Positions 1-11,352 are shown, counted from the first letter of the stretch. The stretch: 64,000 nucleotides of DNA from Ceratodon purpureus (GCA_014871385.1 CM026426.1:41643779-41707778); one strand, 5' to 3'. Numbers and translations: made by a program. Notes: generated from the letters alone by a model not told the origin.

Positions 1-1093
1 TAGTGCAAAATTTCGTTTACTACGTAATGAATGTAGCACATGTAGTGCAGGTTTTTCGTTTTATCAAGATAGAACGCTGACATCTGAACACATTGACATT
101 GGGTTTTGGCATGTTCTAATAAAAAATAATATTTGAGTTATACAAATTGTAATTAGTCATCTATTACAAGGATGCTTTCTGTACTATGAGAGCTTCTAAC
201 AACTCTATGGTTGGACATCATTTGTCCAAAACCTAGGTCTATGCCTACGGGTTGTGATGCGTCCAAATCCATTGTTGGTTCTTTGTTGAAGGCAGCTATA
301 ATCTGGCACAACAATCTGTCCACATCACCCGTGACCATTGCCTTCACTACAACATTCTTCAATTTTTGTTACATGTCCAAGACCTTGTCAATGTCAAAAA
401 CATCGGACATGTGCATCAATTTGAGGCAACTTGTAGGGGGTAGTAAAACTATTGTTACATGCGGCAGTAAAACTACCACTTATTGTGCTGGACAGCAGTT
501 ACTCTGTCCTGGATGAAAACTATCTGATGGATGAAAACTGCTGTTGGATGACGTCGGCCAGGGTTAGGGCAGGTGGCAACTGGTGGCGGCTAGGGTTTTG
601 GATGGAGTTGTGGGGAAGGGGGCTGTGGCTCTCATTCTCTCTCTCTCTCTCTCTCTCTCGGGGCTGTGAGCTCTCTAGTGTGTATGTGTGGGCAGAGTTA
701 GATTTAAGGGTTAGGCTAGTTGCTATTAGTTAGAAGTTAGGAAGTGGAGATTATGGTGTTGGGTGTGTTTCAGAGGCTATGGGGGTTAGAGGAGGAGGTT
801 AGGATTTAGGAAGATGTTGTTGTAGTGGGGCAAGGCTGTAAGGAGCAAGACTTCATGAGGAGAGAAGACTCTTTTGAGTACATTGGACTTTGTGTGTATT
901 GGATGCTAGGGTTTGTGGGAAAAGGGTGTTGGGTAAGCTTGCTTTGATGATAACTAGGGGGCAGGTTGTGGGTTCATTGATTATAGCCCAGGAGCAGGAT
1001 CTTTAGAATTATTATAGGATAGGTCGGTACTAAAATTTTGTGGGTTTTCAGTTTGCTTGGACAATAGAGTAGGATTTTCAAGGTGAAGCTAAA
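1..1093. other. AT-rich stretch without a supportable gene
   Basis: I see only short open frames with no recognisable motif and no splice pattern. The one clear landmark is a CT microsatellite near 636-659. The minus-strand hAT-like fragment that follows points toward this stretch, so it may hold decayed downstream transposase sequence, but I could not recognise any. Confidence 0.4.
636..659. repeat. CT dinucleotide microsatellite
   Basis: About twelve uninterrupted CT units. Confidence 0.9.
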
Positions 1094-1348
1094 TCACCCT
1101 TTAACACCCCCAAAGCCAGAGTCTTCATCATCGCTGGGCACGAGTTTAGGAATTTCACCTCCACACTGTTCAAACAACCTCCTTACCCGCGCATTCATTA
1201 ATCTGCAAAGTTGTACCGTGTTGTTACCTAGACCACCTAGAGGTCTGTATCCAAGGTGGGCGAACATTCTATCCCGACGATATACAATAGTCACAGGACA
1301 AAATCTACATTTAACATGTCTTTGAGGCCTCAAACCCACCATCCCCAA
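1094..1348 (-). pseudogene. BED-type zinc finger remnant, hAT transposase-like
   Basis: The minus-strand frame reads HVKCRFCPVTI, then FAHLGYRP, then NNTVQLCRL. This is the Cys-x2-Cys, His, Cys layout of BED fingers at the N-terminus of plant hAT transposases, where the finger binds the transposon ends. An acidic SDDED stretch follows. No dimerisation domain or catalytic core can be recognised nearby, so this is a fragment of a plain DNA transposon or of a domesticated relative. The call rests on cysteine and histidine spacing alone. Confidence 0.4.
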
Positions 1349-2404
1349 GTCTTCCCACCATTGATCTCAGGCTTCAACTCTTCGCGGCATGTCTACAACG
1401 GAAAGCAAGATTCTATAAAGCAAATGCACTATTCAAGGCAAGGTGGACCTATTACAAAAGTTGCATCCGACAACGCACTTCTAGCGTCGTTACTTCAGGG
1501 TCAAGGAATTGAGTCAAGTGGTTATGTGGAAGATCCGTGATGGAGTTCAAACGGGCCGTTCTAGTGGGGTATGTTGGACCCCTCGCGCACACTTGGGTTT
1601 CATGTAGAGGAACCTCAAACAAGATGCCAAAGACCTGAGACACGCAGTGCTAAGAAGGGCGAACAAATTGTGGTATGTCGCTTCTTTCAGCGACCTTGCA
1701 AAGGTCTGGATGAGTGTTAACCGGAGATTCCTTGATCTCTCCTCCCTTAATCTCCAATATTTATTTTTCGATTTTCATCCAAGTCCTTGACAGTCATCCA
1801 GTCGGCTAGATGAACTCTGTCACAACGGACTTTGAATGACCTCTGTCACAGCCATTCTAGTGGGGCAGGGGCGGTAAAGAGTTTCATGTGTTTTCCGAGG
1901 TAAAAGCATTGCGGCAGTGACGGTTGCAGAGCAGCACGAGTCTAGCGAGCAGTTGTGGCAGAGGCAGTTTTGTTGTAGGCTAGTGGGCGGGGGATTGGTG
2001 AAGATTTTATGGGTCAAATTTTCCATGAGCCACTTTCAGTGGACTGAGGTCAGTTCACGATTCAAAAAAGAGAATAGGGCGCTACAGGTCAGATCTGAAC
2101 TTCCACTGTGCAAATGAATGAAAGGTAAGTAATCCATAATTCAAGGATTTCAAATTTCAAAATCTCAAATCCGGAAAAAAAGGATCTTAAAAAATTTGAA
2201 ATTTGAATTTGGGGACCTCAAAATTGAGACCTTGGTCAGCTCTACGGACCTCGATTTGGGGATCTAGGCCGGCTCTAGGACGTCATTTTGGGGACGTCGG
2301 TTGGTACTTGGGACTTGATCTAAAGAGTGGGATCACGTCAGATTGACCTAGGAAATCAGTTGCTAAGGATTTTTTTAAAAGAAGGGCGATTTCTATTCCA
2401 AGTC
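1349..2404. other. No supportable feature
   Basis: Short open frames on both strands overlap one another and show no motif. The sequence ends at the 11-bp target duplication of the M1 transposon (2405-2415). Confidence 0.4.
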
Positions 2405-2470
2405 CATATTAACTGGGGAAAAGTTGGTATGTGAGTGGAGAGCGAAGAGCGGAGAGCAGAGAGCAAAGAA

Positions 2471-3854
2471 TTGACATTTAGGTAAATTATCAAAAGTAAA
2501 GTAGATCCTATAATCGTGGAAAAATACTAAAAAAAGGCATGATTCTCTTATTTTTTTAAGTAAAGGAGTATAATTCTGTGGAACTATGGGTTATCATTGA
2601 TAAAAATTTCTTATGTTTGTTTTCTGAGGTACAAATTAGGGCTGATGTCATGATAACGTCATGCATACAATCCTTTAGATTTGGTCCCTTATTGGATCTA
2701 GATATGAGTATTACAGCATCATGTTTTTAGATCACAACATTAAATATTGAATAGATAATATAGATAATTGTAGAAAAAACAAATTTTAGGGGTAGAGCAC
2801 AATAAAGTGGACCACAAAGTGCAAAATGTGACCACTAACAAGTGAATATGAAGTGTGCTGTTTTTGAAGGCTCAAAGCTGATTTTGAGGATTTTGGTGTA
2901 GTTTTTGAGCATTTTAGTCACTTTCTAAGGTGTCATAAGGTATCTTACGCACATCTTCACAAACAGAACATCCTCAATTGAAACTAAATTTGACCACTAG
3001 TTCTAAATCATGAAAATGAACTTTTCCAAAGTCTTGATTTCTTCATTTGGGGCCCTCTATTGTCTTTAAATGATGTTTTTTTCAATTTAAAAAACAATGT
3101 TCGGTGAAAAAAAAGTGACAAAAAGTATCGCGGAAAAGACCCACTTAAAAAGCATCCTTGCGATACTTTTGGAACCCTAAATCAATCAATGAGTATATGA
3201 ATTGACTATTTTAGAATACCTTTTAAACATACGGAGGGCCCTGCGAAATTAAAAGTGATTTTGGACAAAACCCTAAACCGTTTTGTTCACTTTTCCAAAT
3301 GAGTCCATTCACTTTGCCCGAGTTCGACGTCTCCGTTTTCCATTGTAAACTCAATGTCCTCTCTCGCAACTTTAGGAAGTTGAAGAAGATCAAGTCTACT
3401 TTCCGTATCCCAAACTCAATCTTGCATTGACATAATATAGATCCCACTTTCCCTAGTGTTTACAGAAGGGGCAGAAATTGGTGAAAAGATAAGCACTTTT
3501 TTGGTTCACTTTATTGTGCTTTCCCCCTTTACGAAAGCTAAAATTAAAGGTTTGATAACTTCGTAGAAGATTTCAAAGTTCGTGTACAATAATGGAGTTG
3601 TTGAAACCAAGATGTATACCATGTCAGACTGCTTGTCTTCGTCAAAGATTTCTCGGTCTTTTAATAAGACCATTGCTAGCTTAAGTGCCAACCAACGATC
3701 TATATAAACCTTAGCAGACGTCCTTGACGTTGTATTAGCTCAATGATTTCTGTAGAACTTAACCTTGTACTTGCTAAGCAATTGTTTGAAGGTATGGGCG
3801 ATTCATTTGAGGTTGTTGCCTGTGAAACGGTTTTACAGGAATTTGCTTAAGCGG
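2471..3854. other. M1 left interior, no gene
   Basis: After the terminal GAGCGGA array comes AT-rich sequence that matches the left interior of M2. The block around 2630-2740 corresponds to 11510-11575 plus 12465-12520, and 3550-3640 corresponds to 11700-11765 and 12580-12650. A TATA-like word (CTATATAAACC) lies near 3699, about 155 bp ahead of the next open frame. Confidence 0.5.
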
Positions 3855-4286
3855 ATGGCGGATGGGCCTAACCCCTGGGATCATATAGGTAGTAGTGCAA
3901 CGCAAGGTTGGACTCCTCCGACTGTAATCACGTTTGAAGACGTCGAGAACGCTCGTGCTGTGTCGAAGAGTTGGAAGCGTGAGATTGACAGCAGTCTTGA
4001 ATACGCATGCCTTTGGCTAGCTACGTGGGATTACGTTTTGCACAGGGGTTGCCATTGAATTCCAAAGGACGAATATGTAGCTAATCAATTCAACATGAAA
4101 TGGAATGTTTTTAGGAGTTCTTGGTCACTTGTAAATCCAATTAACAACAACAAATTAGAGACAACGTCCCTTAGAGAACTTAGTTGCGTTGAGTTAGATC
4201 AGTTGAGGTCATTGCTAAGGGCCAATAGGAATCAGGTCTTGGATGTGCAGGAAGGAGAGAAAATTTCTTCGAGAGATGGTATCTAG
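3855..4286 (+). pseudogene. Orphan M1 reading frame with one in-frame stop
   Basis: From the ATG at 3855 (MADGPNPWDHIG) the frame reads about 67 residues to a TGA at 4056. The same frame then continues openly as IPKDEYVANQFNMKW to a stop at 4284-4286, so this looks like one protein of about 143 residues with a single nonsense codon. It is tryptophan-rich with a leucine-rich C-terminal part. It occupies the position that the intact 12056 ORF holds in M2, first gene from the left end on the plus strand, but I see no convincing similarity between the two. No function is recognised. Confidence 0.4.
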
Positions 4287-4383
4287 ATCTCCCCTAAGAA
4301 TAGATAACATGAGTATAGTAACGAGGAATGTTATTGATTGATAAATGTTAATTTTGAACATTTCATTTGTATCTATTCACTAT

Positions 4384-4816
4384 TCACGTTATTGATTTCT
4401 GATGTTTTTGCATCCACTCCGCATCTCCTCGGATCTCATCTTCAAAAGCTTGAATCGCGTCCCTCCATAATGGGCTCCAACCAGCCACAACCTCGTCCGT
4501 AACATCGGCTGTGAGCTCTTCGTTGTTGTACATGGAGATGTACATGACGCGATCCCTATCTCTATATCCCTTAACAAACTCCCGCTCCAAATACTGTACC
4601 CCCATTTTGCCCACTGGTCTAACCTTGGCCATTGAGATCATCCTACACAGGGGCACCAACAATCGCAACTTCTGAGATGGTTTGATCCTGAGGTTGTTGA
4701 TGACGGCTATAGAGTCCACCTTGTGTTGCTTTCGATGATGCAATTCCCCTTCTATAGCACTCTTCAAGTCTATCGGACAAGATGGTTTTGCCAAAACATC
4801 TTGTGTTTGCGTAACC
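4384..4816 (-). pseudogene. Relic of the ParB-like exon (copy of M2 16333-16916)
   Basis: The frame begins after a TTTTGGCAG acceptor with VTQTQDVLAKPS and includes VRPVGKMGVQYLEREFVKGY. It matches the M2 exon at 16333-16916 residue for residue with scattered substitutions and shares the splice acceptor. The match stops right after EWMQ, so the WEGNHRLAAW half of the ParB-like region and all methyltransferase exons are missing. This is the internal deletion breakpoint of M1, near 4420. Confidence 0.7.
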
Positions 4817-4953
4817 TGCCAAAAGGTGTACAAAAGGTGTACAAATCAACAAAAGCCTTGCAAAGCAGACAAGTATATAAAAGAAAATAACAATAACATT
4901 TCATACTTATAAATCATTTGTAACAACTCAATTCTCATATGCGCTTGAAGGTT

Positions 4954-5570
4954 CTATCTACGTGATGCACGCCTATCGTACTCTTTAGAGTGTCTACAGT
5001 TACAGTGACGGCGCCTCCTCCAAAACCGCCTCGTTTGTTGAACCGGGCACGGCAGTATTGCCGGAAGAGCGAAGACCACATGGGCTGGCCGTCTCACTCT
5101 AATAGGCGAGGAAGGAGAGGATGGAGACATTGGCGGTGAACCCAATAGAGGCGAGGTAGGGATGTAGCCCAGGGAAGATGGCTCGTAGACAGAGGAGGTG
5201 GGCATGTACAGAAGAGAGGTAGGCATGTACTACAGGGAATGGACCTCAAAAGGTACACTACCTAAACCTATAGGGTTTGCTACATCACAGGTACAATAAC
5301 GCTGATCAAAGGAATCCGAGAGGTCAGATACGTTGATCACTGAGATGGGGGAGTGGCGGACATCTCAAGAGTTGCATGGGAACATACCTATAGTAAAGGA
5401 AAGAAATAAAGATTAAAATCCACTTAAAATTATGAGAAGTACAATAAGTAATAAGAACAAACTCAAAAACAGAGATAGCCAAAGTTTCAAACGACATAGT
5501 AAACAAGTACCTCGGTCTCTCCTGGAGTTGGGACTTGACGTTGGCTCCCCATATTATCCTCAGAGGATTC
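4954..5570 (-). pseudogene. Relic of the YxPTSP-repeat gene (copy of M2 17046-17657)
   Basis: Two exon relics are visible. The upstream one (about 5511-5570) reads ESSEDNMGSQRQVPTPGETE between an AG acceptor and a GTACTTG donor. The downstream one (about 4954-5390) holds four degenerate YxPTS units and then an arginine-rich tail (RRFWRRRRH). Compared with M2 there is a one-base loss in the early part of the downstream exon and an in-frame TAG just before the first YMPTS unit. Both splice sites of the small exon are shared with M2, which supports the gene model. Confidence 0.6.
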
Positions 5571-5818
5571 CTAATTGACAAACAATGAAATGTAACAACA
5601 ATGAATGTACAACATGCTTCAAGCCAAAATAAAATGACTAAACAGACTTTTAATACATGTCGACAAATACCAAAATTTTAAGAAAAATGAAGAAGATATT
5701 TAACCAGGACGTCAAGGCAATTAACACGCAGACGCCAACTATATCACATATTTTCCAGTAGAATTCAAAAAAAATGTGGGCATCATTGGCACAGCTCTGA
5801 AGCAGTGCCTACGATCAA

Positions 5819-5960
5819 AGGGATTCGAACCCCATACTATGCGCAACATACGCAAGCAGTAGTGATGAATGAGCTCAACATTATGCAAACCGCCTGAGAT
5901 TAAAGCCCGTGACGGGTACTGTCTGCTCCGACAGTAGCCCCAAGGCACCATTGATTGAAA
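5819..5960 (-). repeat. SINE-like unit 1 with Pol III B-box-like word and hairpin
   Basis: On the minus strand the unit contains GGGGTTCGAATCCC, an excellent B-box. Read on the plus strand it holds ACTGTC-TGCTCC-GACAGT, a six-pair hairpin. Related units lie near 6075 and 6696. No complete A-box or target duplication was found. Confidence 0.4.
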
Positions 5961-6074
5961 ATAAAATTTGAAACAAGATGGCCATCTTTGGCACTACTCG
6001 CAATCAGTCCTCCAGCTGAAAGCTTTATTACCAAATAATTTTCACAACATAAACAATGAGAAGGGACTAAACAG

Positions 6075-6185
6075 TAAGCAAACATTAAGCAAACCGCCTG
6101 AGTTCAAAACTCGTGGCGGGGCTGTCTACTCCGATAGTAGCCCCGAGGCACCAATTATTGAAACAAAAATTAAAAAAAAAAAAAA
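6075..6185. repeat. SINE-like unit 2 with hairpin and A-tract
   Basis: This is a second copy of the segment starting AAACCGCCTGAG. Its hairpin GGGGCT...AGCCCC keeps pairing although the sequence differs from unit 1. It ends in a run of about 18 A, as expected for an RNA-copied repeat in plus orientation. Confidence 0.4.
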
Positions 6186-6237
6186 AACCATCATTGGCAC
6201 TGCTTGCAAGTAGTGCCTCCAGCCGAGAGCATTCTAA

Positions 6238-6676
6238 GAGCATCCCCAATCGGGCGCCATACAGCCACGCTAACGTTATATGCCGAGCCGCTAAAAAAAT
6301 AAAGACCCCAATAGTCTCTCCATTGTCCACGCTACCCTAGCGCGACCCCGCCATACAGCCCCGGTCACGTCAAATTTTCTCCATATGCCGGGAGATAATT
6401 TCGACACGCCAAGCAAACGGCAAAGTAATAAATGCTTGCCTCAGCCCACGCACTGGCGAGGACTCCTTGACACCAAGGGTCCACCACCAGGCCCGCACGC
6501 ACGTGGTGAAGTGCAGCCAATGCGAAACCTCCACATTGGCACCGGGACTTGATCCCGGGACCCCCTCCACGCTTAACCATTGGGGCGTTTCACACTCTAA
6601 ATTGACGTGCTACACCAAGTAGACACGTCAAGCGCCGTTGGAGGGGCTGCTTGACGTGCATCGATTGGGGATGCCT
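6238..6676. mobile_element. PIF/Harbinger-like MITE, 439 bp
   Basis: The ends are imperfect terminal inverted repeats: GAGCATCCCCAATCG at 6238 and AGGCATCCCCAATCG read from 6676 on the other strand. A TAA duplication flanks the element (6235-6237 and 6677-6679), the three-base TWA target of PIF/Harbinger elements. No coding capacity is present. It sits between SINE-like units inside M1. Confidence 0.55.
6375..6586 (-). repeat. Possible tRNA-derived SINE fragment inside the MITE
   Basis: Read on the minus strand, TGGTTAAGCGTGG resembles an A-box and GGGATCAAGTCCC a B-box. They lie much closer together than in a tRNA, so the head is either collapsed or only superficially tRNA-like. Confidence 0.25.
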
Positions 6677-6695
6677 TAACCATTTCATGTGCACA

Positions 6696-6812
6696 ACATA
6701 CGCAAGCAGTATTGATAAATGAGCTCAACATTATGCAAACCGCCTGAGGTTAAAGCTCGTGACGGGTAGTGTCTGCTCCGACACTAGCCCCGAGGCACCA
6801 ATTATTGAAACA
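6696..6812. repeat. SINE-like unit 3 with compensated hairpin
   Basis: This is the third copy of the unit. Its hairpin is AGTGTC-TGCTCC-GACACT, a paired change relative to ACTGTC/GACAGT in unit 1. Confidence 0.45.
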
Positions 6813-7235
6813 AATTTTTTTGCCTCCGCCTCAACTGCTCCACCCCTCGACCCACTGTCGGGGCCGACAGTTGGTTGAGGTGTTTGATTTTTTTTTAAAG
6901 TTTACAAACCGTGGCCTCATCGGCACTGCCACGTGCTCGATGTCGTTCTCAGATGTGGTTTTATGTTGTGATTATGTGAGGAAGATGTGGGAAGTTGGTT
7001 TGGTTTAGGGTTTAGAGCCCATCACGGCAGCTGCTGAATCAGATGTGTCACAAGAGTTTTCAGCTCCAACAGTTGTCGAAGTTCGCTTCACTTCGAGCCT
7101 TGTGGAGCATAAGATTGTGATCAAACGAGTCCGGGAGGTGGGTCGTGGACAGAGATGGTCTGACTAGAGCGTTGAGCTTCAGAGCGTGTTGTTTGGGGTG
7201 CAATTGAAGCAAAGTTTTGAGATCTGATCTCTGCA

Positions 7236-7368
7236 ATGGGACTCGAGAAAGGAGGATCATATGGTTCCTTTGAGGGGCAACAGGGTTTCGCGCACCCTAG
7301 TGCTCCTTTGACTCTTGCTGGCACCTACAGCAGCAGTAGTCAGCAGTTCGCGTTATACACGGTTCCTG
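7236..7368 (+). CDS. Possible captured first coding exon of a host gene
   Basis: From an ATG at 7236 the frame reads MGLEKGGSYGSFEGQQ, rich in Gly, Ser and Gln, for 44 codons and ends at a good donor (CTG|GTATGTTG). Sequence before the ATG looks like a 5-prime leader. MULEs are known to carry host gene pieces (Pack-MULEs). A candidate next exon after TATCTTTAG at 8074 reads VSLESLLDNVKVSWDDETPIQ, but its open frame does not match the phase left by this donor, so either an exon between them is missed or the copy is decayed. The gene of origin is not recognised. Confidence 0.35.
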
Positions 7369-8726
7369 GTATGTTGTTTACCCTGTAGCGCTTTCTTCTT
7401 GCAAGTCTCTCTTCTGTGTCTCTGGTTTTTTAGGTAGTGTGACTCCAAGGCAGATTATCTGTTTTGAAGTGGGGTAACGTTGATAGGTTCAGTGGTTTCT
7501 TGAGCACGATCTTCGTGGGAACGAGTGTCTGTTATTTCTGAGGCATTGAAATTGTGTTGTCGACTTTTCAGCGAAGTAGACAAAGAGCTGCTGTTGTGCA
7601 TTGGTCTTTTGGGAATTTGGGTTACTCTTGAGAGTGAAGCATGTGGGAGTAGGTTAGAAAAGGTGAAAGGTTATGTCCAGCGCAAGGCGAGCTTTGACGT
7701 ATGCGTTGGGTCTTTGGCTGTCAATTGTAGATAAACGTTGCTTGAGCGTGGATTTGAGTTTTAGAACTGCAACCTTCACTCTTTTTCTTCAAAACCTGCT
7801 TTTGGATGGGCCACTGTTGCTGTCGTTTCTCTCTTGTATATGAAATCTGTGAAGTGATGGCACGGTGAAACATGTACCTAAACCCTAAAGTTTGGAAAGG
7901 CTCTTGTGCATGCTTCTCGCAGTGAAGCTTACTCTGTAAGTATTCATTATTCCAATTTGTTCAACGACTGGAAAGGGAACTCAACACTCAGACCGGACAT
8001 ACAGAAACTATCCTGGGCTTCTAGAGTAGTATGATGTCGTTATGTATCTACAGTAGCTGGTTTTTATCTTTAGGTTTCGCTTGAGAGCCTGTTGGATAAT
8101 GTTAAGGTTTCGTGGGATGATGAAACTCCAATCCAAACAACCTCGCCTCCACCTGCACAAACACCCCCAAATCAGCAATGCCGCGCAACGCAACAAACCC
8201 CATCACAGAAAACAAAAACCACAACCCAATTCGATTCAATTCCAAAACAAAATCACACAAAACACACCTTCAAGCTGACTAGTATCCAATCCTCCAAATC
8301 TAGCAAAATCAAAACCACAACAAAAAACCAAACCAACTTCCCACATCTTCCTCACATAATCACAACATCAAAACACATCTCACAAAACCAAGCCCATGGA
8401 ATGGAAGTGGTCGATGAAATGTGACTTCATAGTGGTGATTAAAGGTCTGAACTACTGGATCTGGACCATGAGCGACCTGGTAACTCCCAGAGCCCTGCTG
8501 AATCCCTGGATAGTTTTCAAGCACAGGATACCCTGCAATTCAAGAGGGGAGCAAGGCATATTATATGAGATAGAAAGTCAAAACACGGAAAACCTGGCGT
8601 ACATCCACACACTAAAACTATTCTTAAATTTTCTACCAACATCATAAGAAAAGCAATCACCCCAAAGAACAGGGGTCCAACACTGTCCAAAATTTAGTAA
8701 AAAAAATTATATTTTAGTTAAAAAAT
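7369..8726. other. Intron-like and low-complexity part of M1
   Basis: The sequence is T-rich after the 7368 donor and includes a splice-acceptor-like TATCTTTAG at 8064-8073. A frame of about 50 residues follows (VSLESLL to PPPAQTPPNQ) and then dissolves into a CA/AAC-rich tract (8140-8390). From 8400 to 8700 I see nothing supportable. Confidence 0.4.
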
Positions 8727-8788
8727 CTATTTTTAGTAAAAATCTATTTTTAGTAAAAATCTATTTTTAGTAAAAATCTATTTTTAGG
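8727..8788. repeat. 17-bp tandem repeat next to the M1 right end
   Basis: Four near-perfect units of CTATTTTTAGTAAAAAT lie directly inside the right terminal GAGCGGA array (8795-8862). M2 has a single related word at the matching place (about 51535). Confidence 0.8.
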
Positions 8789-8873
8789 GTCTGTCCCCCA
8801 TTTTGTGCTCTTTGCTCTCCAAATCTCCGATCTCCGCTCTCCGCTCACGTACAAGCTACCCTCATATTAACTG

Positions 8874-10539
8874 TAACCAAAATTGCAAACCACTAGACAG
8901 AAACTACTAAGATTTGGTGCAGTGTGAAAAAGAAGATAGAAATTAGCTTAGAATGAGTTTACAGATTTGCTCTGATCTTGTTCTGACCACTGAAAACGCT
9001 TGTTAGTACTGATCAGGCCACAGAGCCGAGAACTAGGTCAGTCGGTGCTACATTGACAGGATATTTATAAAACGTAAGGACAGCTAGCTGACCGAAAGAG
9101 GCCAAGCGGAGCCGACCACAACAGAGACGGAGTGCAAGCAGCCAACACCAAGAACTTAAAAGAGGCCAACTGAGCAGTTCAAGCAGTCAACACCAAAGGG
9201 GAAGGGTGACCAAAATGACTTGTGAGCAGATAGACAAGCCATGGAATGATATAAACGCTACCTACAACGGGAGGAACGGCCAACAGAGCCAACTCGGGCA
9301 GAAGGACAAGGCCGACTTAGTTCGCGGGGCAGTGCGGCTAAACAAGTAGGAGAGCTTACCGACATGGAGGTTGAAAACGACTTCTCATCATCAGATGGGA
9401 GAACAAAAGAGAGCAGATTTGGAGAGGAGAAGCAGTTCAAAGAAGGGGATAAGCTGAGCCGTTAGCCTGATGTCGTAGCACAGTGGTAACGTAATCAGCT
9501 AAATAACCTAAATAACGCGTAACACGTTAAAACCGCGCCAAGTTGGTTCCCACAAAGAACCTGCGGTTGTAAGCATAGTTGAGAGAAGAGATAATCTTAA
9601 AGAAAAACAAACACAAACCCAAGAATCACCCAAGGTTACAAAATCTACGGGATTGATAAATCCCGGATAATCCCTATCCCGGAAAATTCCACTCTCCGAA
9701 GGTGGAAAGTGGAACACTATCTACCCCAAAGTACTACTAGTAATACATACTACCCTAGCACAAACTACAGGTCCAACATCCCAACCGTGTAGCCCACAAC
9801 TATGTACAATCATATCCCAGAGATCCCATCGTAGTTAGCTACTCTATGACAGCATTTCTAAGATCACTAATGGAATCTTCACTACTGCTCCACCTTTCCG
9901 TCACCAACAAATTTTCGTAACCAAGATAATAATTCTAGCGGTTTAAGCTAGTATGCTCAAAGAGGCTTTATAGTTATTTCCGAGGATTTCACCCACTGAT
10001 TTGTCAGGGTTTTCTCCCTACTTCACGTCTTCCTACACTAATACTTCCTTCGCCTGGTGTTTCGATGGGGGCAGTCTTCTCGCGGAAAACCGTCCCACTC
10101 AAGTGTGAGAAGACGTTCCCACATGTTTCCGGAAGTAAGCATAAATTTCCGGCTAAACCGGAAATTATAGTGTTTCTAGAATACTAGCTAGAAAGGAGTA
10201 TTAGAAATATGATAGTTTCAGCTAATAAGACGGTTGGGAGAAACTAGAAGCCATAACCGGACATGGTGGCACAAGTCTTTGATATCGGCTAGCCGGACAA
10301 TTTCTTTCGGACTGCAAGTTTCTAGAATCCGGAAATCTGAAGTCTGGAAATCCGGAAATCTAGACTCCGGAAGTTTGGAAATCCGGAATCCAGAAACTGT
10401 TGGACGAATACCGGAACTCAAGAATAGTAGATGGGGCTAGCTCCCACACTGACCGGAACCTCAAAGCCGGTAGGTAGATGTCCAAGATGCCGGAAGTCTA
10501 CATCTTCTATAATTCCGGATTACGTAAGAAGTAGAAATA
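8874..10539. other. Unassigned, probably old LTR debris
   Basis: The CCGGAA-type word bias between about 10130 and 10540 resembles the LTR families of this window. A segment near 9541 read on the minus strand (GTGGGAACCAACTTGGC) recalls the 3-prime part of family-1 LTRs followed by a primer-site-like word. No ends or coding parts can be defined. Confidence 0.3.
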
Positions 10540-11285
10540 GGTAGTTAGAAATCTCCTGACTCTTAATAGCGACTAACGTTGGGGCTCAATTGCACCCGGC
10601 TATTAACAGAGAGTTAGATATAGTAATTTGTAGTTGTTGAGATCCGCAAGTCTCAGATCCAGAATCCGGAAGTCTCAGATCCAGAATCCGGATCTCAGAT
10701 CTAGATCTCAGATCCAGAATTTTAGGATCTAGTGGGTCACTAGGCTGCGGGAACTCCGGGCAGGAGATAGTACTTAAGCCAGAAGTTTTCCCAAGGCTTG
10801 CACCTTGTTTTTGTATTCCATTAGATTGTGAAATTCAGAATATGTTTGGAGAAACTGTTGGAGTTTGAGCGAGTGACGGTTGCATAGCAGGTCCATTGTG
10901 GTTCCAGTTGGAAGTACCATTGTTGCCGGTAGGATTCCGGAAGTGTGTTTTCTCGGTTGAGTGAATCAGGAGAGCGCCTGGAGAGATTGGAAAGGTGTCA
11001 AGCGCCGAGTGTTGACGGTTTCCAACGTCCGGAAGGAGCCTGGTGACAAGGACAAAAGCCTGACTAGCCAACCGGAAACCGTCCGGAAGGAGTAACAGTG
11101 TAGAAACAGTACTTGCAGCCGGACCGGAATGTCATTGTAGTATAGGATTCCGTCCCTATATCCAGTACTGAGTAGCCATCCGGCCCGGTACAATAGACAT
11201 ACGGAAATCATACCATCCGGTTGTTAGAATAGGACCAGTAGGTGTCTAGCCACTTTAAGTTACGGGGCAGTGGGTGTCCAGCCAC
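10540..11285 (+). mobile_element. Left part of an old family-1-like LTR, split by M2
   Basis: The stretch matches the region after the ORF in the intact family-1 LTR (for example GCGACTAACG...GGGGCTC at 10563 against 31602, and CCTTGTTTTTGTA at 10801 against 31795). It runs up to GTCCAGCCAC at 11276-11285, where the M2 transposon starts. The remaining LTR sequence resumes at 51664. It is an old, diverged Ty3/gypsy LTR fossil. Confidence 0.75.
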
Positions 11286-11352
11286 GAGGAAAGTTCGTAT
11301 GTGAGCGGAGAGCGTAGAGCGGAGAGCGGAGAGCACAAAATGGAGAGCACAG
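11286..11352 (+). repeat. M2 left terminal region with GAGCGGA array
   Basis: After the 20-bp terminus, words such as GAGCGGAGAGC recur seven times in about 50 bp and end in CACAGAATTGACA. The same array occurs at M1 left (2431-2470) and, with a different outer 15 bp, at all right ends. Clustered terminal repeats are the usual transposase-binding sites of MULEs, which is an inference here. Confidence 0.7.

Larger units (their letters stand above)
2416..8862 (+). mobile_element. M1: non-autonomous MULE (Mutator-like), 6.4 kb, with 11-bp target duplication
   Basis: CATATTAACTG flanks the element at 2405-2415 and 8863-8873, a duplication length typical of Mutator-like transposons. The left end begins GGGAAAAGTTGGTATGTGAG and the right end, read on the minus strand, begins AGGGTAGCTTGTACGTGAG. 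Both then run into arrays of GAGCGGA-like words. Internally, after an unrelated first ORF, the order of gene relics (ParB-like exon, YxPTSP exon, small SSEDNMG exon) is the same as in the giant element M2 beginning at 11286. M1 lacks the methyltransferase exons and the transposase. It is therefore best read as an internal-deletion derivative of the same family that later took in a MITE, SINE-like units and perhaps a piece of a host gene. It would need transposase supplied from elsewhere. Confidence 0.8.

Noticed and set aside
6370-6580. Minus-strand 66-71 codon frames
   Set aside because: They lie within the MITE and SINE-like sequence, with no protein features.
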